A DNA stretch of 64,000 bases from contig NZ_FOHI01000012.1 of NCBI RefSeq assembly GCF_900111585.1, positions 17,842 to 81,841 on the forward strand, given 5' to 3'. Position numbers and translations under genes: made by a program. Shown here piece by piece: positions 21,613 to 31,140 of the stretch; the stretch's first letter is position 1, and each line of letters starts with the position of its first letter. This stretch comes from Nitrosospira multiformis. Its GTDB lineage: Bacteria; Pseudomonadota; Gammaproteobacteria; Burkholderiales; Nitrosomonadaceae. The notes under the pieces were generated by a model. That model did not search any database. It was not told the origin of the DNA and was given only the letters and a program-made list of their open reading frames with translations.

Positions 21613-22536
21613 CTATTCTGGATGGTCAGCTTGTTTATTCAATGCGCTCCTGATTGTTTTGGCCAGGTCCTTCGCATCCCCTTTGCCCCAGTAGTGCATG
21701 AATAAATAGTGTGGCTTCTCATGCGTCATGTGTTGATGAATTGCTACAATATTTATGCCACCTGCTCGCATTGTTCTCAAGACAGCCTGCATTTCATCTG
21801 CAAGCATGGCGAAATCCCCATCCACGACTGCCTCGTTATCGTTGCCCGCAAACGCTGCCCAGGTGTTTATACCCATTTCTTTTCCCACCGGCGCTCCATG
21901 CATAGTGGCCGGGCGGCCGATGACAACTTTAAACATGCCATCTTTCGAAGTTCCTTTCATCCCCAGGATTTGTTCCAGAGGCTGGGGGGAAATCTTGTTC
22001 TCCTGCGGGATTGTATTGGGAAACCAGGAAGAAGGCACAGGGTGGGCCGCACGGATTTCAGCGACTTTGTCATAAATCCTTTTAACGCCGGCTGCAAGCT
22101 TGGCAGAGCTCCCAATGCCACCGATGTGCATGAAATACACCTTTGGTTCATCAAAGAAAAAATGATTGTGCAAGGCAGTTACTTCCAGTCCCGCCTCGAA
22201 AGCCACGCTTATCGCCGGATTGACCTCGTCCTCGAACAGCACGGTATCGCCCATCATTACAACCTGGCCATCCTGTGCAGGAGCAAAGGCAGCCCATGAG
22301 CCCAATCCCATGAAAGGCGGCATCGGCCATTTATCTACCTTTATTTTTACATCAGTGCGGGGTTTGGATACTTTGAAAACGTTTTCTTCCTTGGAATACG
22401 TTCCTTTAAGTCCCGTCAATCGCTCGATCTCGGCTGTATCCAGGGTGGCGCGAGTATCCGCGGCATGAGCGATTGCGGCGATGAGCGCCAATGAAGCAGC
22501 AATAAGACAATGTTTAAGAAGCCCTGAATAAGACAT
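21613..22536 (-). CDS. DUF1259 (LppY/LpqO-type) exported protein
   Basis: 307 aa. The ATG at 22536 has a strong GAGGAGGAA eight bases upstream; longer frames are not needed. The signal peptide is LIAASLALIAAIAHA. Two similar halves each hold a His-rich strand (VTALHNHFFFDEPKVYFMHI and IVAIHQHMTHEKPHYLFMHY), the internal duplication typical of DUF1259. The HNH...H and HQH...H histidines look like a metal site (inference). The gene follows the chrA relic and its copy of the structured leader. Confidence 0.78.
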   Translation of the reverse strand: MSYSGLLKHCLIAASLALIAAIAHAADTRATLDTAEIERLTGLKGTYSKEENVFKVSKPRTDVKIKVDKWPMPPFMGLGSWAAFAPAQDGQVVMMGDTVLFEDEVNPAISVAFEAGLEVTALHNHFFFDEPKVYFMHIGGIGSSAKLAAGVKRIYDKVAEIRAAHPVPSSWFPNTIPQENKISPQPLEQILGMKGTSKDGMFKVVIGRPATMHGAPVGKEMGINTWAAFAGNDNEAVVDGDFAMLADEMQAVLRTMRAGGINIVAIHQHMTHEKPHYLFMHYWGKGDAKDLAKTIRSALNKQADHPE

Positions 22537-22573
22537 CGTGATTCCTCCTCTGGCTAAATGAAGTTGAAAATAA

Positions 22574-22825
22574 TCATTCCGGGAACCATGCCGATGATGC
22601 TGCAGCCTGGAATGACTGAAAAACTCCTGCCTTGAAGCGAAATAATGCAATCATTGCGATAGCGGCAACCCGCTTTTTCTGACGAGATATTGGTGCACGG
22701 TCCCGATCTGTCCGGCCACGAACCGATGAATCCGAGCCTTGGCCAATATAAAGCGGCCGGGATGAGAATAGCAGGAGGGATGTATCTAAATCCGGTACCT
22801 TGGTACCTTGGCTTGAAGCGTCCAT
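22574..22825 (-). pseudogene. Relic of a second chrA 5' end
   Basis: The minus strand starts MDASSQGTKVPDLDT, matching chrA MDVSSQGITILDSDT. The frame then decays; fragments resembling the ChrA FGSLAWGGPVAQI region appear in shifted frames, and the reading stops after 83 codons. It lies between the inverted leader copy and the DUF1259 gene. It may be a translated short ORF in a leader, but a decayed chrA copy is simpler. Confidence 0.6.
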
Positions 22826-22914
22826 GCATTCTCCTCCATAGGGAATTCAACCCTTAAGATTGGAGCAGGCCTTGGACGCAAGCGTCTTGAATGGGGGAGG
22901 CTGCTAAATCCCCC
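22826..22914 (-). promoter_or_regulatory. Second, inverted copy of the chrA-type structured leader
   Basis: Nearly identical to 10748-10834 over about 85 bases, on the opposite strand. The first stem here is GGGGGA/TCCCCC (plus-strand arms 22910-22914 and 22893-22897), one pair longer than at chrA on both arms. It precedes the chrA relic and the DUF1259-MFS genes, so both chrA and the DUF1259-MFS unit may share a control element. Confidence 0.55.
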
Positions 22915-23415
22915 GAGAGATAGAGATATTTATCATAGTTATTCCCCTTCGAAAAGGCAAGGCAGAGGAAAGCGGCTTCAGCATCCCAATAAATTATTTA
23001 CTGCCTAACAATGCCGAAGCTATATTTTTCCTTATTTTTGAAGGGGGAGTATTCAACCTCTTGGTATTGATACTGCGCTGGCAGGCTGCTCCAAAAAAGA
23101 GAAAAGGGCTCGTGACCTGAGAGAAGGTGCGACGAGTCCGAATGAAAGGAAGACAATGCGTCAAAACAACGTGGACTACCAGCTTCTGACAACAGACAAA
23201 ACAGGGGCCTCTTGCGGCATCCTGGCAACTTCAATAAGAAGTTGCTGGCAGAATGATCGATTTTTACCGTTGCAGGAATGTGGCAAATTGTCGCGCGACA
23301 ATTTATCGCAGATGTTTCGGGAGATCGGGGGCGAGTATGAAGGAATCTCGGCAGTTGCCTCAAGGAGGAGATGCCTAAAGCTCTTGCTGCCTGTGGAGCG
23401 AGGGAATCCTCGCTT
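22915..23415. other. Intergenic region, no gene seen
   Basis: About 500 bp between the leader copy and the response-regulator gene. No convincing gene, RNA or repeat. Confidence 0.4.
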
Positions 23416-23901
23416 CTAGATGCGAGGGCTTGACATTGAGAAGGCGTTGGCGGAGGGTCTTCCCGTAAGACCTTCCGATATTTCCTGGCTAGGTAAGTGG
23501 TTGGGCAAATTTATAATGCCCAAAACAGCCTCAATCAATATTTCAAATGAGACGGGTTTGGAAAGATGTACCTGGAAACCGGCATTGAGGGCTCTTGTCC
23601 GGTCCTGAGGCCGACTCAAAGCAGTGAGAGCCAACGACGGCGTATATTTGCCTTTATCGGCGGGGAGATTCCGCACTGCCTGAATGAACTGATAGCCGTC
23701 CATCTGAGGCATACTGATATCGCTTACGATGAGATCGAGCTTTTGCCTCTGCACCTGCTCCAATCCTTCAGCAGCAGTAAGAGACGTAATTACTTCGGCA
23801 CCATGTAATCCAAGTACCAACCCAGTGAGAGCTAGTGCGTCTTCCTCATCATCTACGACCAATACCTTGAGTCCCGAGAGGGACAAGTTTTGGTTATCCA
23901 T
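23416..23901 (-). CDS. CheY-like response regulator
   Basis: 161 aa with a single receiver domain (residues ~10-130): acidic pocket VVDDEEDAL, phospho-acceptor in LIVSDISMPQMDG, Thr/Ala-loop LALTALS and Lys in HLSKPVS. The tail of about 30 residues has no recognised output domain. No histidine kinase is adjacent. It probably acts through protein contacts in a hybrid phosphorelay. Confidence 0.88.
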   Translation of the reverse strand: MDNQNLSLSGLKVLVVDDEEDALALTGLVLGLHGAEVITSLTAAEGLEQVQRQKLDLIVSDISMPQMDGYQFIQAVRNLPADKGKYTPSLALTALSRPQDRTRALNAGFQVHLSKPVSFEILIEAVLGIINLPNHLPSQEISEGLTGRPSANAFSMSSPRI

Positions 23902-24034
23902 TGCAATGGAAGCCGAGTCATTTTAGCCATAATTTTAATACTTTTCCTCACTCTGATTCTGTTCGCTTCTTCACATAAAACAGCTTAAAGCATTTCAAAT
24001 TGGAAAAAGGATGAAGATTTAAGGGCTGAGTAAA

Positions 24035-24060
24035 TAAACAAAAAATCCGCCGAAGCGGAT
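24035..24060 (-). terminator. Rho-independent terminator
   Basis: On the minus strand ATCCGC-TTCG-GCGGAT is a perfect 6-bp stem with a stable tetraloop, followed by T6. It lies about 75 bp downstream of the decayed gene at 24135-24520 and suggests that gene was once transcribed in this direction. Confidence 0.8.
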
Positions 24061-24134
24061 ATGTTCACCTGCAGCGCATTTGTCCGCTCATTCCAGTTCT
24101 ACTATATGTAGGATTACCCACCCCAATCCAATCT

Positions 24135-24520
24135 CTAGTTAGCTTCATCCCTTCCCTTGGGTACTCTTCCATAGCCAAAGCTCGTACCAATCGGTCCTGA
24201 TCTGCGGGGATCATAGCGGCTACACATATTCGATAGCATTACCCGTAACTTCGCCGGATCGAGAGTGGCGCGAACTTCCTCAGCGCCCCGGTCTTCATGT
24301 ACCGAACATTCCACGTAATCAGGCTTGAGGGTTCCGTCTGGGGAAAACCGGAGGCCGAGGCTGCTCAGGCTCTAACCCATCGATAAGGCGGGGGAATTGC
24401 TATCAACAGAGGGAGAAGAAGGATTAATGAGGATATTTTTAAGAGCCTGGGAACTAGCTCATGAGAGACAGCCGAGATGCTCCTCGTCCAAAAACTGAAA
24501 CTGACGGAGGATGGGCTCAT
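24135..24520 (-). pseudogene. Decayed exported-protein gene, unknown family
   Basis: A hydrophobic N-terminal segment (LLKISSLILLLPLLIAIPPP) starts from an ATG at 24520 and stops at 24365. The adjoining frame then reads a clean 77-codon stretch without stop (LGLRFSPDGTLKPDYVECSVHED...LDPAKLRVMLSNMCSRYDP) to a TAG at 24135. One indel between the two would give a ~125-aa exported protein. I do not recognise the family. An intact terminator follows. Confidence 0.45.
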
Positions 24521-24839
24521 TTTCGCTCTTTCTCCTGCTTGGAATAGGTAGTGTTCACGCATTGGTTCGACTATCTCTATCTCATCCTTCTTCCTTAATG
24601 GAAGTTTGCTACTTTCTTACAACAAAATCTGTAATCCAAAATTTTTGGGCACAAGCAATCACCAGAATTCTCTTGCAACGAGAGGAGGTGGCAGGGTGGG
24701 GTCGCTCTTTTTACCTTTATTTAGAGCTAGGAATGAGTTCAAAACAATTTTACTCTACTGTCCCGCGCCGGCCAAGGTAGCAATATGGTAGCAATGAAGA
24801 AAAATAATCAAGGGGTTTATATACAAGCCCTTGGATTTT

Positions 24840-24915
24840 TGGTGGGTCGTGAGCGATTCGAACGCTCGACCTACGGATTAAGAGTCCGCTGCTCTACCAG
24901 CTGAGCTAACGACCC
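24840..24915 (-). tRNA. tRNA-Lys (CTT anticodon)
   Basis: Cloverleaf on the minus strand: acceptor GGGTCGT/ACGACCC, D-arm GCTC...GAGC, anticodon loop CTCTTAA (anticodon CTT), T-arm with GTTCGAATC. The encoded CCA follows discriminator A. Confidence 0.95.
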
Positions 24916-25162
24916 GGATTGAATGAACCGGAATTATTCAATTGCAGGTTCAAGTATGACAGAGGCAAAACCGGATGCCGCTCGCCCTTGCCTGAACCCG
25001 AAGCCTGAATCTGAGGGTGCTAATCCTACCACATCCGGAAAGAAATTCGAATGGGACAATTACTTGATCGGGCTATTACGTGATCAAAAATTGTGACCGG
25101 ATGAGCAGGAGATCGCGCTTCCCCTGCCGATTGGGAAATATTCAGCTGCTCAACGTAAGCGG

Positions 25163-25918
25163 TTATCCAGCAAATCGATTCGACTTAATACACTCCTCCA
25201 GCATCGTCCGCATGCGCTGCCAGTGCGAACCCTCCCAGAAAACCCGCTGACAGATATCACACGTGCTGAAATGGTCGAAGCGCTCGCGTACGGAGGGCGG
25301 CAGGTGCTCAAGCACTGCAGCCTTCTCGACAGGCCGTAGAGGTGCGTTGCAGTTCAGGCATAAAGTAAAAGGCTTGATGCTGTGTGCGAGGTCCAGCCGA
25401 TCGAAAATCTCGCAAAGTTGGTCAGGCGGCTTCAAGGTCCGCACATAACATCCATGCGTAATTGAGCGCCGCTTGAGCAGTTCCCGGTCGCGGGTGAGCA
25501 CGATGCGCTTTTCCTGGGCAGCGAGTAATTCGATCTGTCGGTCGTGATAATTATTGTCGTACAGCGTGTCGAAACCCGTCATGCGCAACAGATGCGCCAA
25601 GCCCCCCAGATGAGCATCTGCAATGAAGCGTGTTATCCGTAGGGGATGCTCACGCACCCGCAACAAGGGTGTGACATCGACCATTTCGAATTTGGGAAAG
25701 ACCGCGACCCGATCGCCATGCTCCAGTATCCGGTCGAACCCCACCGATTCTCCATTTACCAGCACCAGTTCCACTTCGGTGTGAGGTACGCCCAGTGCTT
25801 CGATCATATGCTTGGTGGTCGCTGCACGAGCGCAGGGACAGGAAAATTCCCGCTTGCGCCGCTCGGGAGCGAGAAAGTCATTCAGTTCCTCATAAAAACG
25901 GAATGTAGCGGTAACCAT
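25163..25918 (-). CDS. Ubiquitin-like plus Mut7-C RNase domain protein
   Basis: 251 aa. Residues ~1-85 resemble a ThiS/MoaD-type beta-grasp domain (TATFRFYEELNDFL...ELVLVNGESVGFDRILEHGDRVAVFPKFE). Residues ~95-240 are a Mut7-C (PIN-like) domain: FIADAHLGGLAHLLRMTGFDTLY with its conserved acid, and a zinc ribbon with CLNC and CDIC. The domain is predicted to be an RNase. It is a single gene downstream of no obvious partner. Confidence 0.85.
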   Translation of the reverse strand: MVTATFRFYEELNDFLAPERRKREFSCPCARAATTKHMIEALGVPHTEVELVLVNGESVGFDRILEHGDRVAVFPKFEMVDVTPLLRVREHPLRITRFIADAHLGGLAHLLRMTGFDTLYDNNYHDRQIELLAAQEKRIVLTRDRELLKRRSITHGCYVRTLKPPDQLCEIFDRLDLAHSIKPFTLCLNCNAPLRPVEKAAVLEHLPPSVRERFDHFSTCDICQRVFWEGSHWQRMRTMLEECIKSNRFAG

Positions 25919-26082
25919 GAATCAGTATTGCACTTTTCAGGCTTAAGTGCATGATTACCCCTTTCCTGGAGTATCAACGGCAGTTTGCGCGAGAGTGTTC
26001 TCTTTTTCTGGAGTAACATCGTCATACTGCGCGCACGTCTGCTGTTCGTCGCCCATCAGGCGATTCCATTTAGCGGGGAAAC

Positions 26083-26937
26083 ATGCAATTCACAATACGG
26101 GAAGGTCGCCTGACGGATGCCGAGGCGGCCGGGATGATCTGCTACGAAGCATTCAGGACCATTTCTCAGCAGCATGGTTTTGAACCTGATTTTCCCTCGT
26201 TCGAAGTGGCGCGTGATCTCCTGCTGGCGTTGCTTTCGAGACCCGATGTATATTCAGCCGTGGCTGAAAGCGAAGGAAGAATCATCGGCAGCAATTTCTT
26301 GTGGCAGGATTCCGTCATTGCCGGCATTGGTCCACTGACGGTAACACCGGAAGCCCGCGGCAGGGTGGGCCGAGGCCTGATGGAGGATGCGCTGGAGCAT
26401 GCCCGGAATAAACATTTCGCGGGCGTGCGGCTGGTGCAAGCCGCATACAATAACCGCTCCTTCTCCCTCTACACCAAGCTCGGGTTTGAGGTGCGGGAAC
26501 CATTGGCAACTCTGCAGGGAGCACCCCTGCAAATTGATATCTCCGGCTACAATGTCCGTCCTGCGGGGGCGGAGGATGCAAACGCATGCGACTCCTTGTG
26601 CCGGAAGATACACGGCCACGATAGAGGGCAGGAATTGCGCCATGCGATTGCGCAGCAGACCGCAATGGTGGTGGAACACGGGGGCGGCGTCACCGGTTAC
26701 GCGACGTTAATTGGCTTCATGGGGCATGCAGTAGGAGAAAGCAATGAAGAGCTCAAAGCCCTGATCGGCGCCGCAGACGCGTTTGCGGGCCCAGGCTTTC
26801 TTCTGCCCACGCGTAATAGCGAGTTGTTCCGCTGGTGCCTGCAGCAGGGGCTTCGGGTAGTTCAACCGATGAATCTGATGAGCCTTGGCCTCTACAACCG
26901 ACCCTCGGGGGTCTTCCTGCCCTCCATTCTTTTTTAA
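26083..26937 (+). CDS. GNAT-family N-acetyltransferase
   Basis: 284 aa. The N-terminal GNAT domain (residues ~1-145) has the acetyl-CoA loop region LTVTPEARGRVGRGLMEDALEHA and the later beta-strand AAYNNRSFSLYTKLGFEVREP. The C-terminal half (~150-284) is a second GNAT-like fold lacking a clear CoA loop. Substrate unknown. The deaminase gene follows after about 90 bp on the same strand. Confidence 0.82.
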   Translation: MQFTIREGRLTDAEAAGMICYEAFRTISQQHGFEPDFPSFEVARDLLLALLSRPDVYSAVAESEGRIIGSNFLWQDSVIAGIGPLTVTPEARGRVGRGLMEDALEHARNKHFAGVRLVQAAYNNRSFSLYTKLGFEVREPLATLQGAPLQIDISGYNVRPAGAEDANACDSLCRKIHGHDRGQELRHAIAQQTAMVVEHGGGVTGYATLIGFMGHAVGESNEELKALIGAADAFAGPGFLLPTRNSELFRWCLQQGLRVVQPMNLMSLGLYNRPSGVFLPSILF

Positions 26938-27026
26938 GGGGAAGGGATTCCAGGAGCTTGCCGCAATCATATCGGTACGACAGTTGGCACGGGCGATACA
27001 GACGGATAAGTCAAACAGGAGGCCAG

Positions 27027-27470
27027 ATGTCTCAACATGAAACATTCCTGCGGGAAGCAGTGCGTCTCGCCAAAAACAACCGTGAACGGGGTAACCGGCC
27101 CTTTGCCGCAGTCCTCGTTGTCGAGGGGCAGGCCGTTTCCACCGGCGTCAACGACGTCGTGCAGAGCAATGATCCCACCACGCATGCAGAAATGGAGGCA
27201 GTGCGCGCTGCCAGCCGGAACCTCCGTCGTCCTGATCTGAGAGGCAGCATCGTTTATGCGAGCGGCCACCCCTGCCCCATGTGCTTGGCGGCCATGGTGA
27301 TAGCAGGAGTGGATGCCATCTATTACGCTTTCGACAACGATGATGCGGAACCCTATGGTTTTTCGAGCAAGGCAACCTATCAGAAGCTGCGCCTGTCACT
27401 GGAGCCTCCACCCCTGCCGCTCATTCGACTCGATCTCGGCCTGTCTCCCGCAGAACTGTACGGCGCCTAG
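27027..27470 (+). CDS. Nucleoside/guanine deaminase-like protein (CDA fold)
   Basis: 147 aa from the ATG at 27027, with AGGAGG five bases upstream. The zinc motif is intact: THAEMEAV (His and catalytic Glu) and GHPCPMCLAAM (PCxxC). Size and motifs match the cytidine/guanine/tRNA-adenosine deaminase superfamily, closest to GuaD-type nucleoside deaminases. It is not a TadA by context. Probably co-transcribed with the GNAT gene. Confidence 0.83.
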   Translation: MSQHETFLREAVRLAKNNRERGNRPFAAVLVVEGQAVSTGVNDVVQSNDPTTHAEMEAVRAASRNLRRPDLRGSIVYASGHPCPMCLAAMVIAGVDAIYYAFDNDDAEPYGFSSKATYQKLRLSLEPPPLPLIRLDLGLSPAELYGA

Positions 27471-27541
27471 CTTTGCAACCTGAAAAGAGGAGCAGGAAAA
27501 GAATAAGAAGCAAAGAGATAAGAATAAGGAGGTAAGACGTG

Positions 27542-27564
27542 GCCGTGCGTTCCGCGGCTTTTTT
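27542..27564 (+). terminator. Probable terminator after the deaminase gene
   Basis: GCCG...CGGC stem followed by T6, about 70 bp after the stop. The stem is short. Confidence 0.5.
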
Positions 27565-27654
27565 GGCGGGTTGGCAAGAGTGTCGAAAAGTATTGCAAAT
27601 TCTAGCTCAACAAACGCTCTTTAAGTACCCGCCCTGAGCAATCAGAGAGTTATA

Positions 27655-29691
27655 ATGACGATACATATATTGCCTGTCAAAGAAAAAGACACAGACTTTA
27701 TGAATAAGCAACCATTGCAAGACATGCTGCTCCTTCCCCGAATATCAGACATACCTGAGCCTCAGGATCATGCGGAAGCTACAAGCAATAGCGAAAGTCC
27801 CGTTGAAAGCTCTATTGACAACCCCGTTGACGCCCCGATCGTGGGAGAAGCAATAGACGACAGAATAATACACCCTATGCACCTTACTCGATTTCTGGTC
27901 ACAAATTTTCGCTCGGTGGAGAACAGTGGCTGGGTTGAGGTTGATAGCGTTACTGCGCTCATCGGCGTGAACGAATCCGGCAAGACAAACCTGCTGGTTC
28001 CGCTCTGGAAGCTGAACCCGGCAGTCGGGGGAGAGCTCGTGCCGGCTTCCGACTACCCGAAAAAACAATTCGGCGCCGTGCGGCAGGCGCCGGAAAGCTT
28101 CCACTTCATAACGGCGGAATTTGAGGCAGGAGAGCTTGGAGAAGAGCTTTGCGGCAAGCTGGAGATCTCCAGCGAAGAGGCCTCTCTCATCGCTGTAAAA
28201 CGCTACTTCAATGGAGAGTATTCGATCTCCTTCCCCCGACGGGAAGAGCTTGGCGAGATCAGGAGATCATCGGGGGAAGGCGCAGAGGATGTTGTGGATA
28301 CGGTAATCCACTCCCTTCCGAGATTTGTCTATTACTCTGAATTCGGAAATCTGGATTCTGAAATCTATCTTCCCCATGTAGTACAAAATCTTCAACGCAC
28401 TGACCTTGGGCCCAGAGAAGCAGCCAAGTCGCGTACATTGCGCGTTCTTTTTAAATTCGTAGGCCTCGAGCCGGGAGAAATTCTTGAACTCGGGCGGGAC
28501 TTCCCAAGGCGCAAGGGTCGTCGTCGTGAACCCACAGTAGAAGAGATCCGGGAAATCGCGATGAAGAAAAGGGAGCGTTCCATCTTGCTGCAATCGGCAG
28601 GCGGGCTTCTGACGGATAAGTTCAGAAACTGGTGGAAGCAGGGAGATTACAAATTCCGCTTCGAAGCGGATGGAAGCCATTTCCGCATATGGGTTTCCGA
28701 TGACCGCCGTCCGGAGGAAGTTGAACTCGAAAGCAGAAGCACGGGGCTTCAGTGGTTTCTGAGTTTTTATCTGGTCTTCCTCGTGGAAAGCGGGGGTGAG
28801 CACCAGAACGCCGTCTTGTTGCTGGACGAGCCCGGATTGTCGCTGCACCCCCTGGCGCAGCGCAATCTTTTTGCCTTCTTTGACAGTCTGGCAAAAGTCA
28901 ACAAAATCCTCTACACGACCCATTCACCATTCCTGCTGGATGCAGAACACCTGGGACGCGCGCGCAAGGTGTATGTTTCCCAGAGCGGAACGACGCAAGT
29001 GACGTCCGACCTTCGTAGCGTGGAAAAGGATGTCCGGCAGGCGGGAGCGGCCTATGTGGTTCACTCGGCATTGAACCTGAATATTGCCGAGAGCATGGTA
29101 ACGGGCTGTCAACCGGTCGTCGTGCAGCGCATCTCGGATCAATATTATCTCTCGACCATCAAGACACTGCTTATTGGCGCAAACAAAATAGCCCCGAAGC
29201 GCGAACTGCTCTTTCCTCCGGCCGGCGCCAGCAAAACGGTAGGCGTTATCGCAAGCATCATCAGTGGGCGCGACGAGACGCTGCCCAAGGTAGTCCTGCG
29301 GGATGATGAAGCAGGAAAACAAATCAATGCAGAATTGAAGTCGGATTTGTACAGCGACGCGCAAGAGCGCATCTTTTCGACGGATAATTATGTTCTCTTC
29401 AACAATTCCACGACAGAAGATCTGATACCCGCACCGTTTTTTGCACAAGTGATAGACCGCTGGGAGAGGAATACGGACACGGCCTTTGCGGATGTCCTGG
29501 TCAACGGCAAGCCGGTGGTGGAGCAGGTGCAGGCCTGGGCCGAATCGCAGGACCTGGTGCTACGGGATGAATGGAGAGTTGAAGTTGCAAAGCGCGTCAA
29601 GGAACAGGCGCTGAAAAAGGGCATCGGCGCGTTTGATGCTGGCACCATTGCCCGCTGGGCAAAGCTCTTCCAGGAGTTGATCCGGAACTGA
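27655..29691 (+). CDS. OLD-like ABC ATPase with degenerate Toprim domain
   Basis: 678 aa. After a ~75-residue acidic N-terminal extension comes an SMC/ABC-type ATPase: FLVTNFRSVENSGW, Walker A GVNESGKTN at ~103-111, and signature/Walker B region AVLLLDEPGLSLHPLAQ near residue 385, with THSPF after it. The C-terminal part (from ~485) fits the OLD-family Toprim nuclease. However, the usual acidic VEG motif reads VVVQRISDQYY and the DxD loop reads VVLRDDEAG, so metal-binding acids seem lost. OLD proteins act in phage defence (e.g. GajA), but no partner such as GajB is adjacent. The ATPase motifs are complete. Confidence 0.78.
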   Translation: MTIHILPVKEKDTDFMNKQPLQDMLLLPRISDIPEPQDHAEATSNSESPVESSIDNPVDAPIVGEAIDDRIIHPMHLTRFLVTNFRSVENSGWVEVDSVTALIGVNESGKTNLLVPLWKLNPAVGGELVPASDYPKKQFGAVRQAPESFHFITAEFEAGELGEELCGKLEISSEEASLIAVKRYFNGEYSISFPRREELGEIRRSSGEGAEDVVDTVIHSLPRFVYYSEFGNLDSEIYLPHVVQNLQRTDLGPREAAKSRTLRVLFKFVGLEPGEILELGRDFPRRKGRRREPTVEEIREIAMKKRERSILLQSAGGLLTDKFRNWWKQGDYKFRFEADGSHFRIWVSDDRRPEEVELESRSTGLQWFLSFYLVFLVESGGEHQNAVLLLDEPGLSLHPLAQRNLFAFFDSLAKVNKILYTTHSPFLLDAEHLGRARKVYVSQSGTTQVTSDLRSVEKDVRQAGAAYVVHSALNLNIAESMVTGCQPVVVQRISDQYYLSTIKTLLIGANKIAPKRELLFPPAGASKTVGVIASIISGRDETLPKVVLRDDEAGKQINAELKSDLYSDAQERIFSTDNYVLFNNSTTEDLIPAPFFAQVIDRWERNTDTAFADVLVNGKPVVEQVQAWAESQDLVLRDEWRVEVAKRVKEQALKKGIGAFDAGTIARWAKLFQELIRN

Positions 29692-29767
29692 TCGCCTCGA
29701 ATGAATCGCTGCCAATGCTGTTGGTCCCATCGCAAGACGATTTGCAACACAAGATAGAAATCCCTGA

Positions 29768-31114
29768 TTACTCGCGAAGCAGCTGGTCGATGACATTACG
29801 TGTGATGGCATCGATCAGCGGATTTTCGAGCACCTGAGCCCAGTCGGTAGTTCCCGCAGTGAACACCGCGCCGTTGCGCGAAAAAATTCCCATTGTTGCC
29901 GCATGAATACCTTCTCGGGCGGGATAAGCCTCTCGAGGCGGAAGTTCCTGCCAATTGCCATCCAGCACGCTTGCTGCCAGAACACGAAACCCGTCTGGAG
30001 TACCGGTATTTCCGGCGTTCGAGGAAAGGACTGCAAGTCCCGTAGCTTTGTCGAAGTCATCCAGCGGAGCGCCGTCGCACTCGTATCCGACGAGCGGTGG
30101 CGAGGTTTTGTCACCAAATGCGTCGCCGCGGCTCAACCCAGTGCCGGCAAACACCCAGTGCTCCGGGTCCTGCACGATATACCCTCCCGTGTTCCGCGGT
30201 CCATCCCACCAGCCGCCCCCGTTCCGATAACTCACGCCCGTCAATGAATCCTCGGGACGAGCCGCACCTGTGAATGGCCACCAGTGATCAAGCGCTCCAC
30301 GAGGCCCCCCTTGATGGCATAGCATCGCTGCTCCGCCATCGATGATATGAATGCGCCACCAGCAGAGGTTCGCGCCGAAGAAGGCAACGTTGCCTCCTTT
30401 TGACACAAAATCTTCCGTCCGGTCGCGTATCGTCTCGCTCCAGTATTCGTCGTGCCCCACGCTCAGCATAAGCCGGTAGCGATCACACAGGTCCGGATCG
30501 GAGTGGATATCGAGATCGGTGCAGAATTCCGGCTCGTATCCGTTGCGCAGCAGCCAGCGAATGAAGCGCGCATCCCAGTGGGCGAAAGTCTGGCGTGGCG
30601 AACTCAAATCGTAGTAGTCGAGCGCGCCCCAGGTCTCACCGCCGATACCGCCACCGGGACGAAGCAGCGAGAGCCTGGCGCCTGGTGGCTCCTGTGAACG
30701 TGGAGGATTGACATAGAAGCAGCTACCGCCGGTGCAGTTATAGGCATGGTAAGTGGCAAGCGGAATCTTGTAGAGCAGCTTGCTGTGTCCACTGCCGCGG
30801 ACGACGAACAGGACGGCGGCGCTTTCCATTGCCAGGGACACGGCATTGCCGCCCGGTTCCTCCAGGTGAGCAATATAGACCCCGGACAGCCAGTGGTGCG
30901 GAACAGGAAACGCGTATGATGGCCATTGCCAGTCTTCCGCCGCGCTTCGTGGGAGCGCATATTCCCCTGCCAGCCAATCCGTTTCGGACACCCGCAGCAG
31001 GCCCTCTCCCCAACGATAGAAAATCACGCGAAAGCGCGGCGCGTCGGTGGCAATGTGCAGCACTAACGAATCTCCCGGAGCGACGCCTGCCGAAGCGGGA
31101 TAGCCTCGAATCAC
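29768..31114 (-). CDS. N,N-dimethylformamidase beta-subunit-like protein
   Basis: 448 aa. The GTG start has AGGAGAAA upstream. The sequence GLLRVSETDWLAGEY, then YKIPLATYHAYNCTGGSCFY and LMLSVGHDEYWSE with GGNVAFFGANLCWWRIH, matches the large-subunit-like domain of N,N-dimethylformamidase. Members are often found in secondary-metabolite or surface-modification clusters rather than in DMF breakdown. No small subunit is next to it. It follows the carbamoyltransferase gene by 26 bp and is probably in the same operon. Confidence 0.75.
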   Translation of the reverse strand: MIRGYPASAGVAPGDSLVLHIATDAPRFRVIFYRWGEGLLRVSETDWLAGEYALPRSAAEDWQWPSYAFPVPHHWLSGVYIAHLEEPGGNAVSLAMESAAVLFVVRGSGHSKLLYKIPLATYHAYNCTGGSCFYVNPPRSQEPPGARLSLLRPGGGIGGETWGALDYYDLSSPRQTFAHWDARFIRWLLRNGYEPEFCTDLDIHSDPDLCDRYRLMLSVGHDEYWSETIRDRTEDFVSKGGNVAFFGANLCWWRIHIIDGGAAMLCHQGGPRGALDHWWPFTGAARPEDSLTGVSYRNGGGWWDGPRNTGGYIVQDPEHWVFAGTGLSRGDAFGDKTSPPLVGYECDGAPLDDFDKATGLAVLSSNAGNTGTPDGFRVLAASVLDGNWQELPPREAYPAREGIHAATMGIFSRNGAVFTAGTTDWAQVLENPLIDAITRNVIDQLLRE

Positions 31115-31140
31115 GTTATTTCTCCTGCTGTTTTCTCCTG

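Noticed and set aside
22998..23363. 121-codon frame in the gap before the response regulator
   Set aside because: Composition is unlike a protein and no ribosome binding site is seen.
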